From contig JAIRVG010000009.1 in NCBI GenBank assembly GCA_031253995.1, forward strand, positions 1 to 64,000: 64,000 nucleotides of DNA, read 5' to 3'. The position numbers and the translations under genes are program-made. The notes under the pieces are model-generated. The model saw nothing but the letters and a program-made list of their open reading frames with translations. It was not told where the DNA came from and made no database searches. This document shows positions 1-9,187 of this stretch, piece after piece (position 1 is the first letter of the stretch; every line of letters begins with the position of its first letter). The stretch comes from Paucimonas sp. Its GTDB lineage: Bacteria; Pseudomonadota; Gammaproteobacteria; Pseudomonadales; Pseudomonadaceae.

Positions 1-37
<37 letters not shown>

Positions 38-39
38 AT

Positions 40-115
40 TGGCGTCCCCTAGGGGACTCGAACCCCTGTTACCGCCGTGAAAGGGCGGTGTCCTAGGCCA
101 CTAGACGAAGGGGAC
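40..115 (-). tRNA. tRNA-Glu (TTC)
   Basis: The minus-strand sequence opens with GTCCCCTTCGTCTAGTGG and closes with GGGGACGCCA, forming a complete acceptor stem with an encoded CCA end. The anticodon loop reads CTTTCAC, giving anticodon TTC for glutamate, and the T-loop GGTTCGAGTCC is canonical. Length is 76 bases including CCA. It is the first gene of a tRNA operon that continues into tRNA-Gly. Confidence 0.96.
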
Positions 116-446
116 ACACTACAACTTTTCACTCCCTGCCGCGTTTCGCTGTGTGCTTTACGCTGCAAGTGGCGCGCATTCTAGGGATGCTTTGAGGGGT
201 CGTCAACCCCCAAATAGAAATTTATTTAAATCAATGACTTCGCGGCGTTTCAGGTGCGCCTGCGGGTACCCGCCCTCTTGTTTCACCAGGGTCTGCCGAC
301 ACAGGAAAAAGCGGGAAGAAAATTGTCCATCTGTGACTCACGGCAAATTGCCATCAATCCCGCTCGCGCTTCTGCCAAACAGCCCTATCCGGGTAAATGG
401 GAAGCCACTACACTCAATCGGTATACAGACTGACGAGGCGTGAACG
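116..446. other. Intergenic region, tRNA promoter and upstream of a hypothetical gene
   Basis: Apart from the tRNA promoter described separately, this stretch has an AT-rich patch around 218-235 that could serve as an UP element for that promoter. No recognisable gene lies here. A short open frame on the plus strand has no ribosome-binding site and no recognisable protein character. The region must also hold the promoter of the gene starting at 447, which I could not place with confidence. Confidence 0.6.
178..206 (-). promoter_or_regulatory. Sigma-70 promoter of the tRNA-Glu/tRNA-Gly operon
   Basis: On the minus strand a -35 box TTGACG (206..201) is separated by exactly 17 bases from a -10 box TAGAAT (183..178). 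A GC-rich discriminator GCGCGCC follows, the kind seen at growth-rate-controlled stable-RNA promoters. Transcription would run toward tRNA-Glu, whose 5' end is at 115. The boxes and spacing are read directly; stringent control is an inference from the discriminator. Confidence 0.8.
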
Positions 447-1214
447 GTGACACCACTAATGATTACCCTGCTTATAGTCGCGGGGATCGCCTTGCTGATC
501 GTTATCGGCTACCTCAACAATGTAGTCGAGAACAGCAAGCTGGAGCGCGCACGGCTGAAGGTGGAGCTGGCCGAGCGTCTGCGGCGCGTGGGCGAGATCA
601 CCGAGACCTTCCCCGGCCAGTTGATGACCCCGGCCCTCAAGCTGCTGCTGACCCGCCTCGAACTCAACCTCAACCAGCGCCAGCTGGCCCTCGACAAGCA
701 CAACAGTGCCATCCAGTCACGCATCGGCGAGCTGGAAACCCTGATTGCCCAAGGCGAGTCGCTGCCGGTGGGCAACCCGCCAAGCCCGATCCAGACCGAG
801 GCCAAGGCCAAGGACGTGCGCTTCCTGCTGGAGGCCATGCACAGCCAGGTGGTGCGCGCCAACCAGGAAGGTTTCCTGGCCACCAACGAAGCCAAGTACT
901 GGGTCAAGGAAATCCGCCACATCCTCGTGGTCCTGCACATCGAGTTCTTCAACAACCTGGGCCAGGCCGCCCTGCAGCAGAACCAGCCCGGCCACGCCCG
1001 CCTCGCCTTCGAACGCGGCGTGCAGTACCTGCGCAAGCAGCCGGAGCCCGGCCAGTACCGCGAACAGCTGGAATACATGGAAAAACTGCTGGCGCGGGCA
1101 AATGCCATGGTGCTGGACACCATCGAGCCGACGGCGGATGACGTCAACGCCCTGACCGAGGGGCTGAAGACGGACGAAGAAGAGAACTGGAAGAAGAAGG
1201 TCATCTACGATTGA
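447..1214 (+). CDS. Membrane-anchored conserved hypothetical protein
   Basis: A 255-residue protein that I recognise only as a conserved Pseudomonas hypothetical. Residues about 4-23 are a strongly hydrophobic N-terminal segment (MITLLIVAGIALLIVIGYL), probably a membrane anchor. The rest is long, charged and helix-rich, with coiled-coil-like stretches at about 28-110. The chosen GTG start at 447 has GAGG 9 bases upstream; an in-frame ATG at 459 is the alternative. A REP-type hairpin followed by TTTT ends the unit at about 1265. No enzymatic motif is visible. The downstream neighbour is convergent, so operon context gives no clue. Confidence 0.75.
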   Translation: MTPLMITLLIVAGIALLIVIGYLNNVVENSKLERARLKVELAERLRRVGEITETFPGQLMTPALKLLLTRLELNLNQRQLALDKHNSAIQSRIGELETLIAQGESLPVGNPPSPIQTEAKAKDVRFLLEAMHSQVVRANQEGFLATNEAKYWVKEIRHILVVLHIEFFNNLGQAALQQNQPGHARLAFERGVQYLRKQPEPGQYREQLEYMEKLLARANAMVLDTIEPTADDVNALTEGLKTDEEENWKKKVIYD

Positions 1215-1229
1215 TAGCCTGGTCGCATA

Positions 1230-1265
1230 CCTGTGGGATCGGGTTCACCCGATCCCACAGGTTTT
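1230..1265 (+). terminator. REP-like perfect hairpin acting as terminator
   Basis: Positions 1230-1261 form a perfect inverted repeat: a 14-base arm beginning CCTGTGGGATCGGG, a 4-base loop, and the complementary arm. TTTT follows on the plus strand. It sits between the convergent genes ending at 1214 and 1278. The core TGTGGGATC recurs at 27206-27235, and TGTGGGAG variants occur at 14391 and 50530. This suggests a REP-family sequence doubling as terminator. Confidence 0.7.
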
Positions 1266-1277
1266 GTGGCGTGCCGG

Positions 1278-1766
1278 TCAGAAGGTGCAGTCAGTCGCCG
1301 CCAGGAAAATCTCTGCCAACCGCTCCAGCCCCGCCTGATCCTCCACCCCGAAACGCGCCAGCTTCGGACTGTCCAGGTCCAGCACGCCGATCAGGCGCCC
1401 GTCCTTGACCAACGGAATCACCAGCTCGCTGTTCGACGCGCTGTCGCAGGCGATATGCCCGGGAAACGCATGCACATCCTCGACCCGCAGGGTCTGCAGG
1501 CTGGCCGCCGCCGCGCCGCAGACGCCACGGCCGAACGGAATGCGCACGCAAGCCACCTGGCCCTGGAACGGACCGAGCACCAGCACGCCATCGCGGTTGA
1601 GATAGAAACCCGCCCAGTTCAGGTCTTCGACCTGGCTATAGAGGAAGGCGGAAAACTGCGCGGCGTTGGCGATGAAATCACGCTCCCCGGAGAGCAAGCC
1701 CTCCAGTTGCGCCGCCAGCAAGGCATAGCCGTCAAGACCGGCACCCGCCGCTTTCAAATCGATCAT
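1278..1766 (-). CDS. msrC: Free methionine-R-sulfoxide reductase (GAF-domain fRMsr)
   Basis: A 162-residue single-GAF-domain protein that reduces free L-methionine-R-sulfoxide in the cytoplasm, with thioredoxin as the usual electron donor. The three cysteines required in this family are all present: C73 (QVACVRI), C83 (GVCG) and C107 (HIACDS). Their spacing of 10 and 24 equals that in E. coli YebR/MsrC. The GAF signature SELVIPL...LIGVLDLDSP is intact. The ATG start overlaps the stop of the upstream ATPase gene as ATGA, so translation is probably coupled. The function is well established for the family; the start is supported by the overlap and by family length. Confidence 0.9.
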   Translation of the reverse strand: MIDLKAAGAGLDGYALLAAQLEGLLSGERDFIANAAQFSAFLYSQVEDLNWAGFYLNRDGVLVLGPFQGQVACVRIPFGRGVCGAAAASLQTLRVEDVHAFPGHIACDSASNSELVIPLVKDGRLIGVLDLDSPKLARFGVEDQAGLERLAEIFLAATDCTF

Positions 1767-2653
1767 GTGTGTTGCTCCAACAGTTTGAGTCCGACCCAGT
1801 AGCGGGCGAACTGATAGGCACAGCGGCCATTGCGGTTGCCGCGGCCGGTCGCCCAGCGGATCGCGGCCTTGTCCAGTTCTTCGTCGCGCTGCCAGACCAG
1901 GCCCGGGCCCTTGGCCAGCTGGCTGATCCAGTGCTCGACGACGTTGAGGAAATGGTCCTGGGTGAAGGGGTAGAACGACAGCCACAGGCCGAAGCGGTCG
2001 GACAGGGCGATCTTGTCTTCCACCGCCTCGTTGGGGTGCAGCTCGCCGTCGACCATCTTCCAGTTTTCGTTGTCGCTCTGCTTCTCCGGCACCAGGTGCC
2101 GGCGGTTCGACGTGGCGTACAGCAGCACGTTGTCCGGCGCCTGCTCCAGGGAGCCGTCGAGCACGCTCTTGAGCACCCGATAGTCGCCCTCCCCGGCCTC
2201 GAACGAGAGGTCGTCGCAGAACAGCACGAAGCGCTGCGGCAGCTTGTGCAACTGCTCCACCACCCGCGGCAGGTCGGCAAGGTGATCGCGCTCGATCTCG
2301 ATCAGGCGCAGCCCGGCGGCGGCGTATTCGGCCAGCAGTGCCCGCACCAGCGAGGACTTGCCGGTGCCGCGCGAGCCCCACAGCAACGCGTGGTTGGCCG
2401 GCATGCCGTCGAGGAACTGGCGGGTGTTGCGCCCCAGTTGCTCGCGCTGCAGGTCGACCCCGATCAGGTCGGACAGGCGAATGTCCAGGCTGACCTCCAG
2501 CGGCAGCAGGAAACCGCTGCGCCCGTCACGCTGCCAGCGCGCCGCCAGGCAGCGGCTCCAGTCGATGTCCGGCCGCGGCGCCGGCAACAGTGGTTCGAGC
2601 CGTGCCAGGACGCTTTCGGCACGATCGAGAAAAGCATTCAAACGAGAGTCCAC
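1763..2653 (-). CDS. AAA+ ATPase of the DUF815 family
   Basis: A 296-residue cytoplasmic P-loop ATPase. Walker A is GSRGTGKS (around residues 94-101), the Walker B region reads RFVLFCDDLSF, and a sensor-like ATSNRRHLVPE follows, matching the DUF815 type of AAA protein. The physiological role of the family is not established. I chose the GTG start at 2653 because AGGA lies 7-8 bases upstream; an upstream in-frame ATG at 2713 lacks such a site. The gene overlaps fRMsr by 4 bases (ATGA), so the two form an operon. It is divergent from the sagS-type kinase. Confidence 0.82.
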   Translation of the reverse strand: MDSRLNAFLDRAESVLARLEPLLPAPRPDIDWSRCLAARWQRDGRSGFLLPLEVSLDIRLSDLIGVDLQREQLGRNTRQFLDGMPANHALLWGSRGTGKSSLVRALLAEYAAAGLRLIEIERDHLADLPRVVEQLHKLPQRFVLFCDDLSFEAGEGDYRVLKSVLDGSLEQAPDNVLLYATSNRRHLVPEKQSDNENWKMVDGELHPNEAVEDKIALSDRFGLWLSFYPFTQDHFLNVVEHWISQLAKGPGLVWQRDEELDKAAIRWATGRGNRNGRCAYQFARYWVGLKLLEQHT

Positions 2654-2778
2654 GGGAATTTCCTCAGTCAGATCCAGGTATATAAAGGAGCGAACTGAAT
2701 GTGTGACAGTCATGCCAGCAGCCGGGGTTGATCGGCTATGCTTGCGCAGCGCATGGAATGTGGAACTGGCTCGGGACC

Positions 2779-5097
2779 ATGGATATCAAGTTCACCAATC
2801 GCCTGTCGTACAAGCAAGCCCGGTTGACCGTCCTTGTCGGCTTCATCCTGGGAACCTTGCTCAGTCTCATCCAGATAGGGATCGATTATGCCAGCGAAGA
2901 CGCGTCCATCAACCGCGAGATGCAGGCATTGCTGGATATCAGCCACAACACCGCCTCGCGCATCGCCTACAACATCGACTCGGAACTGGCCCAGGAACTG
3001 ACCCTCGGCCTGCTGCAATCCCCCGCCATCGTCCGCGCTCGGCTGATCGACAACAACGACACCGTGCTCGCCGACATGCAGCGCCCCCGCGAGGAAAGCG
3101 CCTACCGGCTGATCAGCGACTTCCTGTTCGGCGACAACCGGGAATTCCACAATCGCCTGTTTCTCAGCCATATGCCCGACGAGTACCTCGGCACCCTGTA
3201 CCTGGACGTCGACACCTTCGCCTTCGGCGGCCGCTTCCTCAAGCGCGCCGAAGTCACCCTGCTCAACGGCTTCGTGCGCAGCCTGGTACTGACCGGCATC
3301 CTCCTGGGGCTGTTCTACATGATGCTGACCAAGCCGCTGGTGCGGGTGATCAGCGCCCTGAGCAACAGCGACCCACGAGATGCCAAGCAGAGCAAGCTGC
3401 CCTTCCCGGTCGGCCACGAGCATGATGAGATCGGGGTGCTGGTGAAGGTCGCCAACCAGCAGTTCGTCACCATGGCCACCGAGATCCAGCAGCGCCGCAC
3501 TGCGGAGAACCGCCTGACCGACTACCTCAACGAGCTGGAAAACATCGTCTCGGCGCGAACCAACGAACTCAAGGCCAGCAACAATCGCCTCAGCCAGTCC
3601 AACCTGGAGCTGGAGGACGCGCGCCGCCGCGCCCTGGACATGGCCCAGGCCCGCGCGGCCTTCCTCGCCAACATGAGCCATGAGATCCGCACGCCGCTCA
3701 ATGGCCTGCTGGGCATGATCGCCCTGTCGCTGGACAGTCCGCTGAACGCCGAGCAGCGCCAGCAGCTGTCGATCGCCCACGACTCGGGCAAGGTCCTGGT
3801 GGAGCTGCTCAACGATATCCTCGACCTGTCCAAGTTCGATGCCGGCCAGCTGGAGCTGGAGCGCATCCCCTTCGACCTCGGTGCCCTGGTGGAGGACACC
3901 GCGAACCTGCTGTCGCAGAACACCGCGCCGAACGTCGAGCTGACCTGCCTGATCGATCCGAAATTCCCCTCGATGGTGCTTGGCGACCCGACCCGGGTCC
4001 GCCAGATCGTCAGCAACCTGCTGTCCAATGCCCTCAAGTTCACCCGCTTCGGTCGTGTCGACGTGCGCTTGAGCACCCACGCCGGCGGCGTGCGTATCGA
4101 TGTCTGCGACACCGGCATCGGCATCGAGCCGGAAGCCCAGACCCGCATCTTCCAGCCCTTCACCCAGGCCGGTGCCGGCATTACCCGGCAGTACGGCGGC
4201 ACGGGGCTGGGGCTGACCCTGACCAACAACCTCTGCGAGGCCATGCAGGGGCGCCTGAGCATCAGTTCCGAAACCGGCTTCGGCAGCCAGTTCAGTGCTG
4301 AACTGCCCCTGCCAGCCCATAGTGCGGCGGTGATGCCCGACCCGTTGCGCGGGCGGGTCATCGCCATCAGCAACGCGAAAAGCGGCCTCGCTGAACTGCT
4401 GCAAACCTTGTTGCCGCGCTGGGGACTCCATTACCAACGCGTCGACAACCTCGATGGCCTCGGCGCAGAGACGCCGGAACTGCTGATCACCGACGACCTG
4501 GATTGCGTGCTGGCCGCCCGCCCGGGGATCAAGGCGCCGATCCTGCTGATCACCGCCTACGGCAACTTCCTGCCCGGCGAGCAGGCGGCCAGCCTCGCAC
4601 CGTTGCAGCAGCAGGCACGGCCGCTGGCTCGTGGCGCGCTGTACCAGGCCCTGCGCCGGGTGCTGGCACGGATCGACGAAGGTACGCCGACGACGCCGGC
4701 CGACAAACCGGCCAGTACAAGGCGCGGGCGGATCCTGCTGGTGGAGGACAATCCGGTCAACCAGTTGGTGGCCAAGGGCATGCTGGGCAAGCTTGGCTGC
4801 GAGGTGAGCGTCGCGGCCCACGGTGCCGAAGCGCTGGAATTACTGGAAGACGGTGAATTCGACCTGGTGCTGATGGACTGCAACATGCCGGTGATGGATG
4901 GCTACGAGGCCAGCCGGCGCATTCGCCAGAGCGGGCGCTGGCCGAACCTGCCGATCGTCGCCCTGACCGCCAACGCCATGCCCGAGGAACGCGAGCGCTG
5001 CCGCGCCGCGGGCATGAACGACTACCTGGCGAAGCCCTTCCGCCGCGAGGAGCTGGAAGCGCTGATCGACCACTGGGCGCCGCCGGCGATCACTTGA
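2779..5097 (+). CDS. sagS: Hybrid sensor histidine kinase, SagS-like
   Basis: A 772-residue inner-membrane hybrid kinase. A first membrane segment lies at about 15-35, a periplasmic sensor at about 36-175, a second membrane segment at about 176-196 and then a HAMP-like linker. The HisKA domain carries phospho-acceptor H301 in NMSHEIRTPLNG. The HATPase domain has DTGIGIE and GGTGLGL boxes. A degenerate receiver-like stretch precedes a true receiver domain with D700 in LMDCNMPVMDG, followed by ALTANAM and LAKPF. Domain order, size and the gpx/msrB/aminotransferase/htpX context match P. aeruginosa SagS (PA2824), which feeds HptB and biofilm control. That naming rests on synteny and architecture. 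Its 3' end overlaps gpx by 8 bases. Confidence 0.78.
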   Translation: MDIKFTNRLSYKQARLTVLVGFILGTLLSLIQIGIDYASEDASINREMQALLDISHNTASRIAYNIDSELAQELTLGLLQSPAIVRARLIDNNDTVLADMQRPREESAYRLISDFLFGDNREFHNRLFLSHMPDEYLGTLYLDVDTFAFGGRFLKRAEVTLLNGFVRSLVLTGILLGLFYMMLTKPLVRVISALSNSDPRDAKQSKLPFPVGHEHDEIGVLVKVANQQFVTMATEIQQRRTAENRLTDYLNELENIVSARTNELKASNNRLSQSNLELEDARRRALDMAQARAAFLANMSHEIRTPLNGLLGMIALSLDSPLNAEQRQQLSIAHDSGKVLVELLNDILDLSKFDAGQLELERIPFDLGALVEDTANLLSQNTAPNVELTCLIDPKFPSMVLGDPTRVRQIVSNLLSNALKFTRFGRVDVRLSTHAGGVRIDVCDTGIGIEPEAQTRIFQPFTQAGAGITRQYGGTGLGLTLTNNLCEAMQGRLSISSETGFGSQFSAELPLPAHSAAVMPDPLRGRVIAISNAKSGLAELLQTLLPRWGLHYQRVDNLDGLGAETPELLITDDLDCVLAARPGIKAPILLITAYGNFLPGEQAASLAPLQQQARPLARGALYQALRRVLARIDEGTPTTPADKPASTRRGRILLVEDNPVNQLVAKGMLGKLGCEVSVAAHGAEALELLEDGEFDLVLMDCNMPVMDGYEASRRIRQSGRWPNLPIVALTANAMPEERERCRAAGMNDYLAKPFRREELEALIDHWAPPAIT

Positions 5098-5575
5098 GCA
5101 GCGACTCGATATCGGCGCCGAGGGCATCCGGCTTGGTGGTGGGGGCGTAGCGGCTGACCGCGCCAGTCTTCGGATCGAGGAGGAACTTGGTGAAGTTCCA
5201 CTTGATCCCCTGGGAGCCGAGCAGGCCCGGGGCACGCTTCTTCAGTTCGACGAACAGCGGGTGGGCGCCAGGGCCGTTGACGTCGATCTTGCGGAACAGC
5301 GGGAAGCTGACCCCGAAGTTCAGCTCGCAGAACTGCGAGATCGCCGACTCGTCGCCCGGCTCCTGCTTGCCGAACTGGTTGCAGGGAAAGCCCAGGACCA
5401 CCAGGCCGCGCTCGCGGTACTGCTGCCAGAGCCCTTCGAGCCCCTTGTACTGCGGAGTGAAGCCGCACTGGCTGGCAGTGTTGACGATCAGCACGGCCTT
5501 GGCCGGGAAGTCCGCCAGGGTCTTCTGTTCGCCCTTGATGGTGGTGCAGGGAATGTCCAGCAATGGTCCTGCCAT
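5090..5575 (-). CDS. Glutathione peroxidase
   Basis: A 161-residue thiol peroxidase of the GPx/BtuE family that reduces hydrogen peroxide and organic hydroperoxides. The peroxidatic cysteine is in NTASQCGFTPQY, glutamine in VLGFPCNQFG, and tryptophan in IKWNFTKFLLD, completing the Cys-Gln-Trp catalytic set. The active residue is Cys, not Sec; bacterial members of this type often use thioredoxin rather than glutathione. It lies 34 bases downstream of msrB on the same strand, so the two are probably co-transcribed. Its stop lies inside the last codons of the convergent sagS-type gene. Confidence 0.93.
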   Translation of the reverse strand: MAGPLLDIPCTTIKGEQKTLADFPAKAVLIVNTASQCGFTPQYKGLEGLWQQYRERGLVVLGFPCNQFGKQEPGDESAISQFCELNFGVSFPLFRKIDVNGPGAHPLFVELKKRAPGLLGSQGIKWNFTKFLLDPKTGAVSRYAPTTKPDALGADIESLLK

Positions 5576-5609
5576 GGATCGCGCTCCTTGAGGTGATGAA
5601 GAACGCGCT

Positions 5610-6002
5610 TCAGCGCGCCTTCAGGTCCAGACACACCGAATTGATGCAGTAACGCAGCCCCGTCGGCGGTGGTCCGTCGGGGAACACGTGGCCCAGGTGC
5701 GCATCGCAGCGGGCGCAGGTGACTTCGGTACGGATCATGCCGTGGGAGGTGTCGCGGATCTCGATCATCGCGCTGTCCTCGATCGGCTCGTAGAAGCTCG
5801 GCCAGCCACAGCCGGAATCGAACTTGGCGCGGGAATCGAACAGCAGTGCGTCGCAGCAGATGCAGTGATAGACACCGTCAGTCCGGGTCGAATTGTACTT
5901 GCCGCTGAACGGCCGCTCGGTGCCCTTCAGGCGGCACACCTGGTATTGCGCGGGATCGAGCATCTCACGCCATTCTTCAAGGGTTTTCTCCAACTTTTCC
6001 AT
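5610..6002 (-). CDS. msrB: Peptide-methionine (R)-S-oxide reductase
   Basis: A 130-residue MsrB that repairs protein-bound methionine-R-sulfoxide. Two CxxC pairs (CICC and CARC) form the structural zinc site. The catalytic cysteine is in [12 protein letters not shown] and an upstream cysteine in [12 protein letters not shown] is the usual resolving position. The DGVYHCI and [10 protein letters not shown] signatures are complete. The ATG at 6002 follows GAGG at suitable spacing; a longer reading frame from 6053 adds 17 atypical residues and was rejected. It forms an oxidative-repair pair with the downstream glutathione peroxidase. Confidence 0.95.
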   Translation of the reverse strand: MEKLEKTLEEWREMLDPAQYQVCRLKGTERPFSGKYNSTRTDGVYHCICCDALLFDSRAKFDSGCGWPSFYEPIEDSAMIEIRDTSHGMIRTEVTCARCDAHLGHVFPDGPPPTGLRYCINSVCLDLKAR

Positions 6003-6169
6003 CGGCAGGCCTCGGCAAATCAAAAAGCCCGTGCTGCTTCTTTTCGTCGGCACGGGCGAGACGTATTATTGCGCCTCAATTCAGACATCAGTCTGGCACC
6101 CGTCTTACTCGCATATCAAACCTTTTCACCGCGCAGTAGGCGGCGATCTTTTCTTATCGGGATCACATC

Positions 6170-7381
6170 ATGCAGGTCAGCAAATCGAACAAGCTCGCCA
6201 ATGTCTGCTACGACATCCGCGGCCCGGTGCTCAAGCACGCCAAGCGTCTGGAAGAGGAAGGCCACCGCGTCCTCAAGCTGAACATCGGCAACCCGGCACC
6301 CTTCGGTTTCGAGGCGCCGGAGGAAATCCTCCAGGACGTGATCCGCAACCTGCCCACCGCCCAGGGCTACAGTGACTCCAAAGGCCTGTTCAGCGCGCGC
6401 AAGGCGGTAATGCAGTACTGCCAGCAGAAGCAGATCGAAGGCGTCGGCATCGAGGACATCTACCTCGGCAACGGCGTGTCCGAGCTGATCGTGATGTCGA
6501 TGCAGGCCCTGCTCAACAACAGCGACGAAGTGCTGATCCCGGCCCCCGACTACCCGCTGTGGACCGCCGCGGTGAGCCTGGCCGGCGGCAAGGCCGTGCA
6601 CTACCTGTGCGCCGAGCAGGCCGACTGGTTCCCCGACCTGGAAGACATCAAGGCCAAGATCACCCCGAACACCAAGGCCATGGTGATCATCAACCCGAAC
6701 AACCCGACCGGTTCGGTGTACTCCCGCGAAGTCCTGCTGGGCATGCTGGAAATCGCCCGCCAGCACAACCTGGTGGTGTTCTCCGACGAGATCTACGACA
6801 AGATCCTCTACGACGGCGCCATCCACGTCAGCAGTGCCTCGCTGGCCCCGGACCTGCTCTGCCTGACCTTCAACGGCCTGTCCAAGTCCTACCGCGTGGC
6901 CGGCTTCCGCTCCGGCTGGCTGATCATCTCCGGGCCCAAGCAGCACGCCCAGAGCTACATCGAAGGCCTCGACATCCTGGCCAACATGCGCCTGTGCGCC
7001 AACGTGCCGTCGCAGCACGCGATCCAGACCGCCCTGGGCGGCTACCAGAGCATCAACGACCTGGTCCTGCCGCCGGGCCGCCTGCTGGAGCAGCGCAACC
7101 GTACCTGGGAACTGCTCAACGACATTCCCGGGGTCAGCTGCGTCAAGCCGATGGGCGCGCTGTACGCCTTCCCGAAGATCGATCCGAAGGTGTGCCCGAT
7201 CTACAACGACGAAAAATTCGTCCTCGACCTGCTGCTCTCGGAAAGACTGCTGGTCGTCCAGGGCACCGCCTTCAACTGGCCGACCCCGGACCACTTCCGC
7301 GTGGTCACCCTGCCGCGGGTCGACGACCTGGAGCAGGCCATTGGCCGTATCGGAAATTTCCTGAAGACCTACCGGCAATAG
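6170..7381 (+). CDS. alaA: PLP-dependent aminotransferase, AlaA-like
   Basis: A 403-residue class I aminotransferase. The PLP lysine is K239 in FNGLSKSYRVAGFRSGW. The NPNNPTGSVY motif, SDEIYDKILY and the RSGW phosphate-binding arginine are all visible. The closest family I recognise is AlaA/YfbQ, the main glutamate-pyruvate (alanine) aminotransferase of E. coli, and the length is right. It sits between divergent msrB and downstream htpX, as in other pseudomonads (PA2828 position). The exact amino-acid preference is inferred. Confidence 0.87.
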   Translation: MQVSKSNKLANVCYDIRGPVLKHAKRLEEEGHRVLKLNIGNPAPFGFEAPEEILQDVIRNLPTAQGYSDSKGLFSARKAVMQYCQQKQIEGVGIEDIYLGNGVSELIVMSMQALLNNSDEVLIPAPDYPLWTAAVSLAGGKAVHYLCAEQADWFPDLEDIKAKITPNTKAMVIINPNNPTGSVYSREVLLGMLEIARQHNLVVFSDEIYDKILYDGAIHVSSASLAPDLLCLTFNGLSKSYRVAGFRSGWLIISGPKQHAQSYIEGLDILANMRLCANVPSQHAIQTALGGYQSINDLVLPPGRLLEQRNRTWELLNDIPGVSCVKPMGALYAFPKIDPKVCPIYNDEKFVLDLLLSERLLVVQGTAFNWPTPDHFRVVTLPRVDDLEQAIGRIGNFLKTYRQ

Positions 7382-7520
7382 CCTACAGTCATACCTGTGT
7401 CTGAAAAGTCGCAGGTATCGACGCCTCCCCTTTCGCTTTTTCCTACCCGCGGCTCTGGACCGCGGGTTGGATTGGCGTGCCTGCCTGTCTGGTGCGTACA
7501 CAGTTTGAAATAGTCGCCCG

Positions 7521-7550
7521 GTTGAATCGCCAAGGCGCGCACCTTATATA
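7521..7550 (+). promoter_or_regulatory. Candidate promoter of htpX
   Basis: TTGAAT (7522-7527) is followed after 16 bases by TTATAT (7544-7549), a plausible sigma-70 pair. Read differently, GTTGAA (7521-7526), 15 bases, then CCTTATATA resembles a heat-shock sigma-32 promoter, which would fit a membrane-stress protease. The sequence alone does not decide between them. The ATG of htpX lies 45 bases further on. Confidence 0.4.
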
Positions 7551-7594
7551 CCCGCATACGCTACATATCTATCCGTCAGGAGAACGTAACAACC

Positions 7595-8482
7595 ATGATG
7601 CGCATTTTGCTGTTTGTGGCCACCAACCTTGCGGTCGTGCTGGTTGCCAGCATCACCCTGAGCCTGTTCGGCTTCAACGGGTTCATGGCGGCAAACGGGG
7701 TTGACCTCAAGCTCGACTCGTTGCTGGTGTTCTGTGCCGTCTTCGGCTTCGCCGGCTCGCTGATCTCGCTGTTCATTTCCAAATGGATGGCGAAGATGAG
7801 CACCGGCACCCAGATCATCAGCCAGCCGCGCACCCGTCACGAGCAATGGCTGCTGCAGACCGTCGAGGAGCTGTCCCGCGAGGCTGGCATCAAGATGCCG
7901 GAAGTGGGCATCTTCCCGGCCTACGAGGCCAACGCCTTCGCCACCGGCTGGAACCGCAACGACGCGCTGGTCGCGGTGAGCCAGGGCCTGCTGGAGCGCT
8001 TCTCCCCCGATGAAGTGCGTGCCGTGCTGGCTCACGAGATCGGCCACGTCGCCAACGGCGACATGGTCACTATGGCGCTGGTGCAGGGCGTGGTGAACAC
8101 CTTCGTGATGTTCTTCGCGCGGATCATCGGCAACTTCGTCGACAAGGTGATCTTCAAGAACGAGGAAGGCCAGGGCATCGCCTACTACGTGGCGACCATC
8201 GTCGCCGAGCTGATCCTGGGCATCCTCGCCAGCATCATCGTCATGTGGTTCTCGCGCAAGCGCGAGTACCGTGCCGACGAAGCCGGTGCCCGCCTGGCCG
8301 GCACCGGGGCGATGATCAGCGCGCTGCAGCGCCTGCGTTCGGAACAGGGCGTGCCGGTGCACATGCCGAGCACCCTCAACGCCTTCGGCATCAACGGCGG
8401 CCTGAAGCAGGGCCTGGCCGGCCTGCTGATGAGCCACCCGCCGCTGGAAGAGCGTATCGAAGCGCTGCGTAACCGCGGCTAA
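7595..8482 (+). CDS. htpX: Membrane zinc metalloprotease HtpX
   Basis: A 295-residue M48-family protease of the inner membrane that degrades misfolded membrane proteins. The zinc motif HEIGH is at about 147-151 ([13 protein letters not shown]) with the third ligand glutamate in REYRADEAG. Two hydrophobic segments at the N-terminus (about 5-25 and 36-56) and two in the centre (about 158-178 and 193-215) match the known topology. A strong RBS (CAGGAG) precedes the ATG. A perfect hairpin follows directly and ends the unit. Confidence 0.96.
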   Translation: MMRILLFVATNLAVVLVASITLSLFGFNGFMAANGVDLKLDSLLVFCAVFGFAGSLISLFISKWMAKMSTGTQIISQPRTRHEQWLLQTVEELSREAGIKMPEVGIFPAYEANAFATGWNRNDALVAVSQGLLERFSPDEVRAVLAHEIGHVANGDMVTMALVQGVVNTFVMFFARIIGNFVDKVIFKNEEGQGIAYYVATIVAELILGILASIIVMWFSRKREYRADEAGARLAGTGAMISALQRLRSEQGVPVHMPSTLNAFGINGGLKQGLAGLLMSHPPLEERIEALRNRG

Positions 8483-8491
8483 GCGATACCA

Positions 8492-8527
8492 GCATGAAAA
8501 AGCCCGCTTCGGCGGGCTTTTTCATGC
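8492..8527. terminator. Bidirectional terminator between htpX and tpm
   Basis: The segment GCATGAAAAAGCCCGC - TTCG - GCGGGCTTTTTCATGC is a perfect inverted repeat with a TTCG tetraloop and A/T tracts on both sides. It can therefore terminate htpX on the plus strand and tpm on the minus strand. The tpm stop codon abuts it. Confidence 0.93.
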
Positions 8528-9187
8528 TCAAGACGACAGGGATAAGGTATAGACCCGCTCCAGCAGGCTGCTGACACCCGCCTGCACGAACTTCCAGCTC
8601 TCGCCAAGGATGTCCTCCTCGACTTCCACCCTCACCTCCCAGCGCCCGGCAAACAACGCCTGCACCTCGTCATCCGGCACCGCGAACGGCGGGCCATCCA
8701 GCTGCGCCTGGTCGTAATCCATGGTCACCAGCAGGCCTCGGCAGCCCTGCGGCAGGATCCCGCTGAGCAGCGCCGCATAGCGCTGGCGCATCTCCGGCGG
8801 CAGGGCGATCAACGCCGCGCGGTCGTACAGCCCCACGCAATCAGCCACGTCCCCAGCGCTCAACTGGAAGACATCGCCACACCAGATTTCCACGCCCTCA
8901 CTGCGATAGCAGGTGAACGCACCGTGCTGGAAGCGCTCCGGTTGCAACTGCTGCTCGGTGAAAAAGTCCTCCACCGCCCGCTGCGACAGCTCCACCCCCA
9001 ACACCCGCAACCCCTGCCCCGCCAGCCAGGCCAGGTCCAGGCTCTTGCCGCAGAGCGGCACCAGCACCCGACTGCCAGGTGCGATCCCCAGCGCCGGCCA
9101 GTAGCGAGCCAGGTACGGATTGACCCGGTCCTGATGGAAACCGATCTGATTGCGCTCCCAGCGCTTGTGCCAAAAATCCGCTTGCAT
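8528..9187 (-). CDS. tpm: Thiopurine S-methyltransferase
   Basis: A 219-residue cytoplasmic SAM-dependent methyltransferase of the TPMT family. In pseudomonads the enzyme methylates thiopurines and also tellurium and selenium species. N-terminal [14 protein letters not shown] is the family signature. The SAM loop is [16 protein letters not shown], and CGDVFQL and LVTMDYDQ follow. The ATG at 9187, preceded by CGAGG, gives the usual family length of about 218; upstream in-frame codons add only eight unrelated residues. Its place next to htpX is the same as in P. aeruginosa. Confidence 0.94.
   Translation of the reverse strand: MQADFWHKRWERNQIGFHQDRVNPYLARYWPALGIAPGSRVLVPLCGKSLDLAWLAGQGLRVLGVELSQRAVEDFFTEQQLQPERFQHGAFTCYRSEGVEIWCGDVFQLSAGDVADCVGLYDRAALIALPPEMRQRYAALLSGILPQGCRGLLVTMDYDQAQLDGPPFAVPDDEVQALFAGRWEVRVEVEEDILGESWKFVQAGVSSLLERVYTLSLSS

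Noticed and set aside
2710..4821. Very long open frame on the strand opposite the SagS-like kinase
   Set aside because: High-GC third-position bias makes antisense frames open; the translation is low-complexity (Gln/Gly/Ala/Val-rich), has no RBS and overlaps a gene with all expected motifs.
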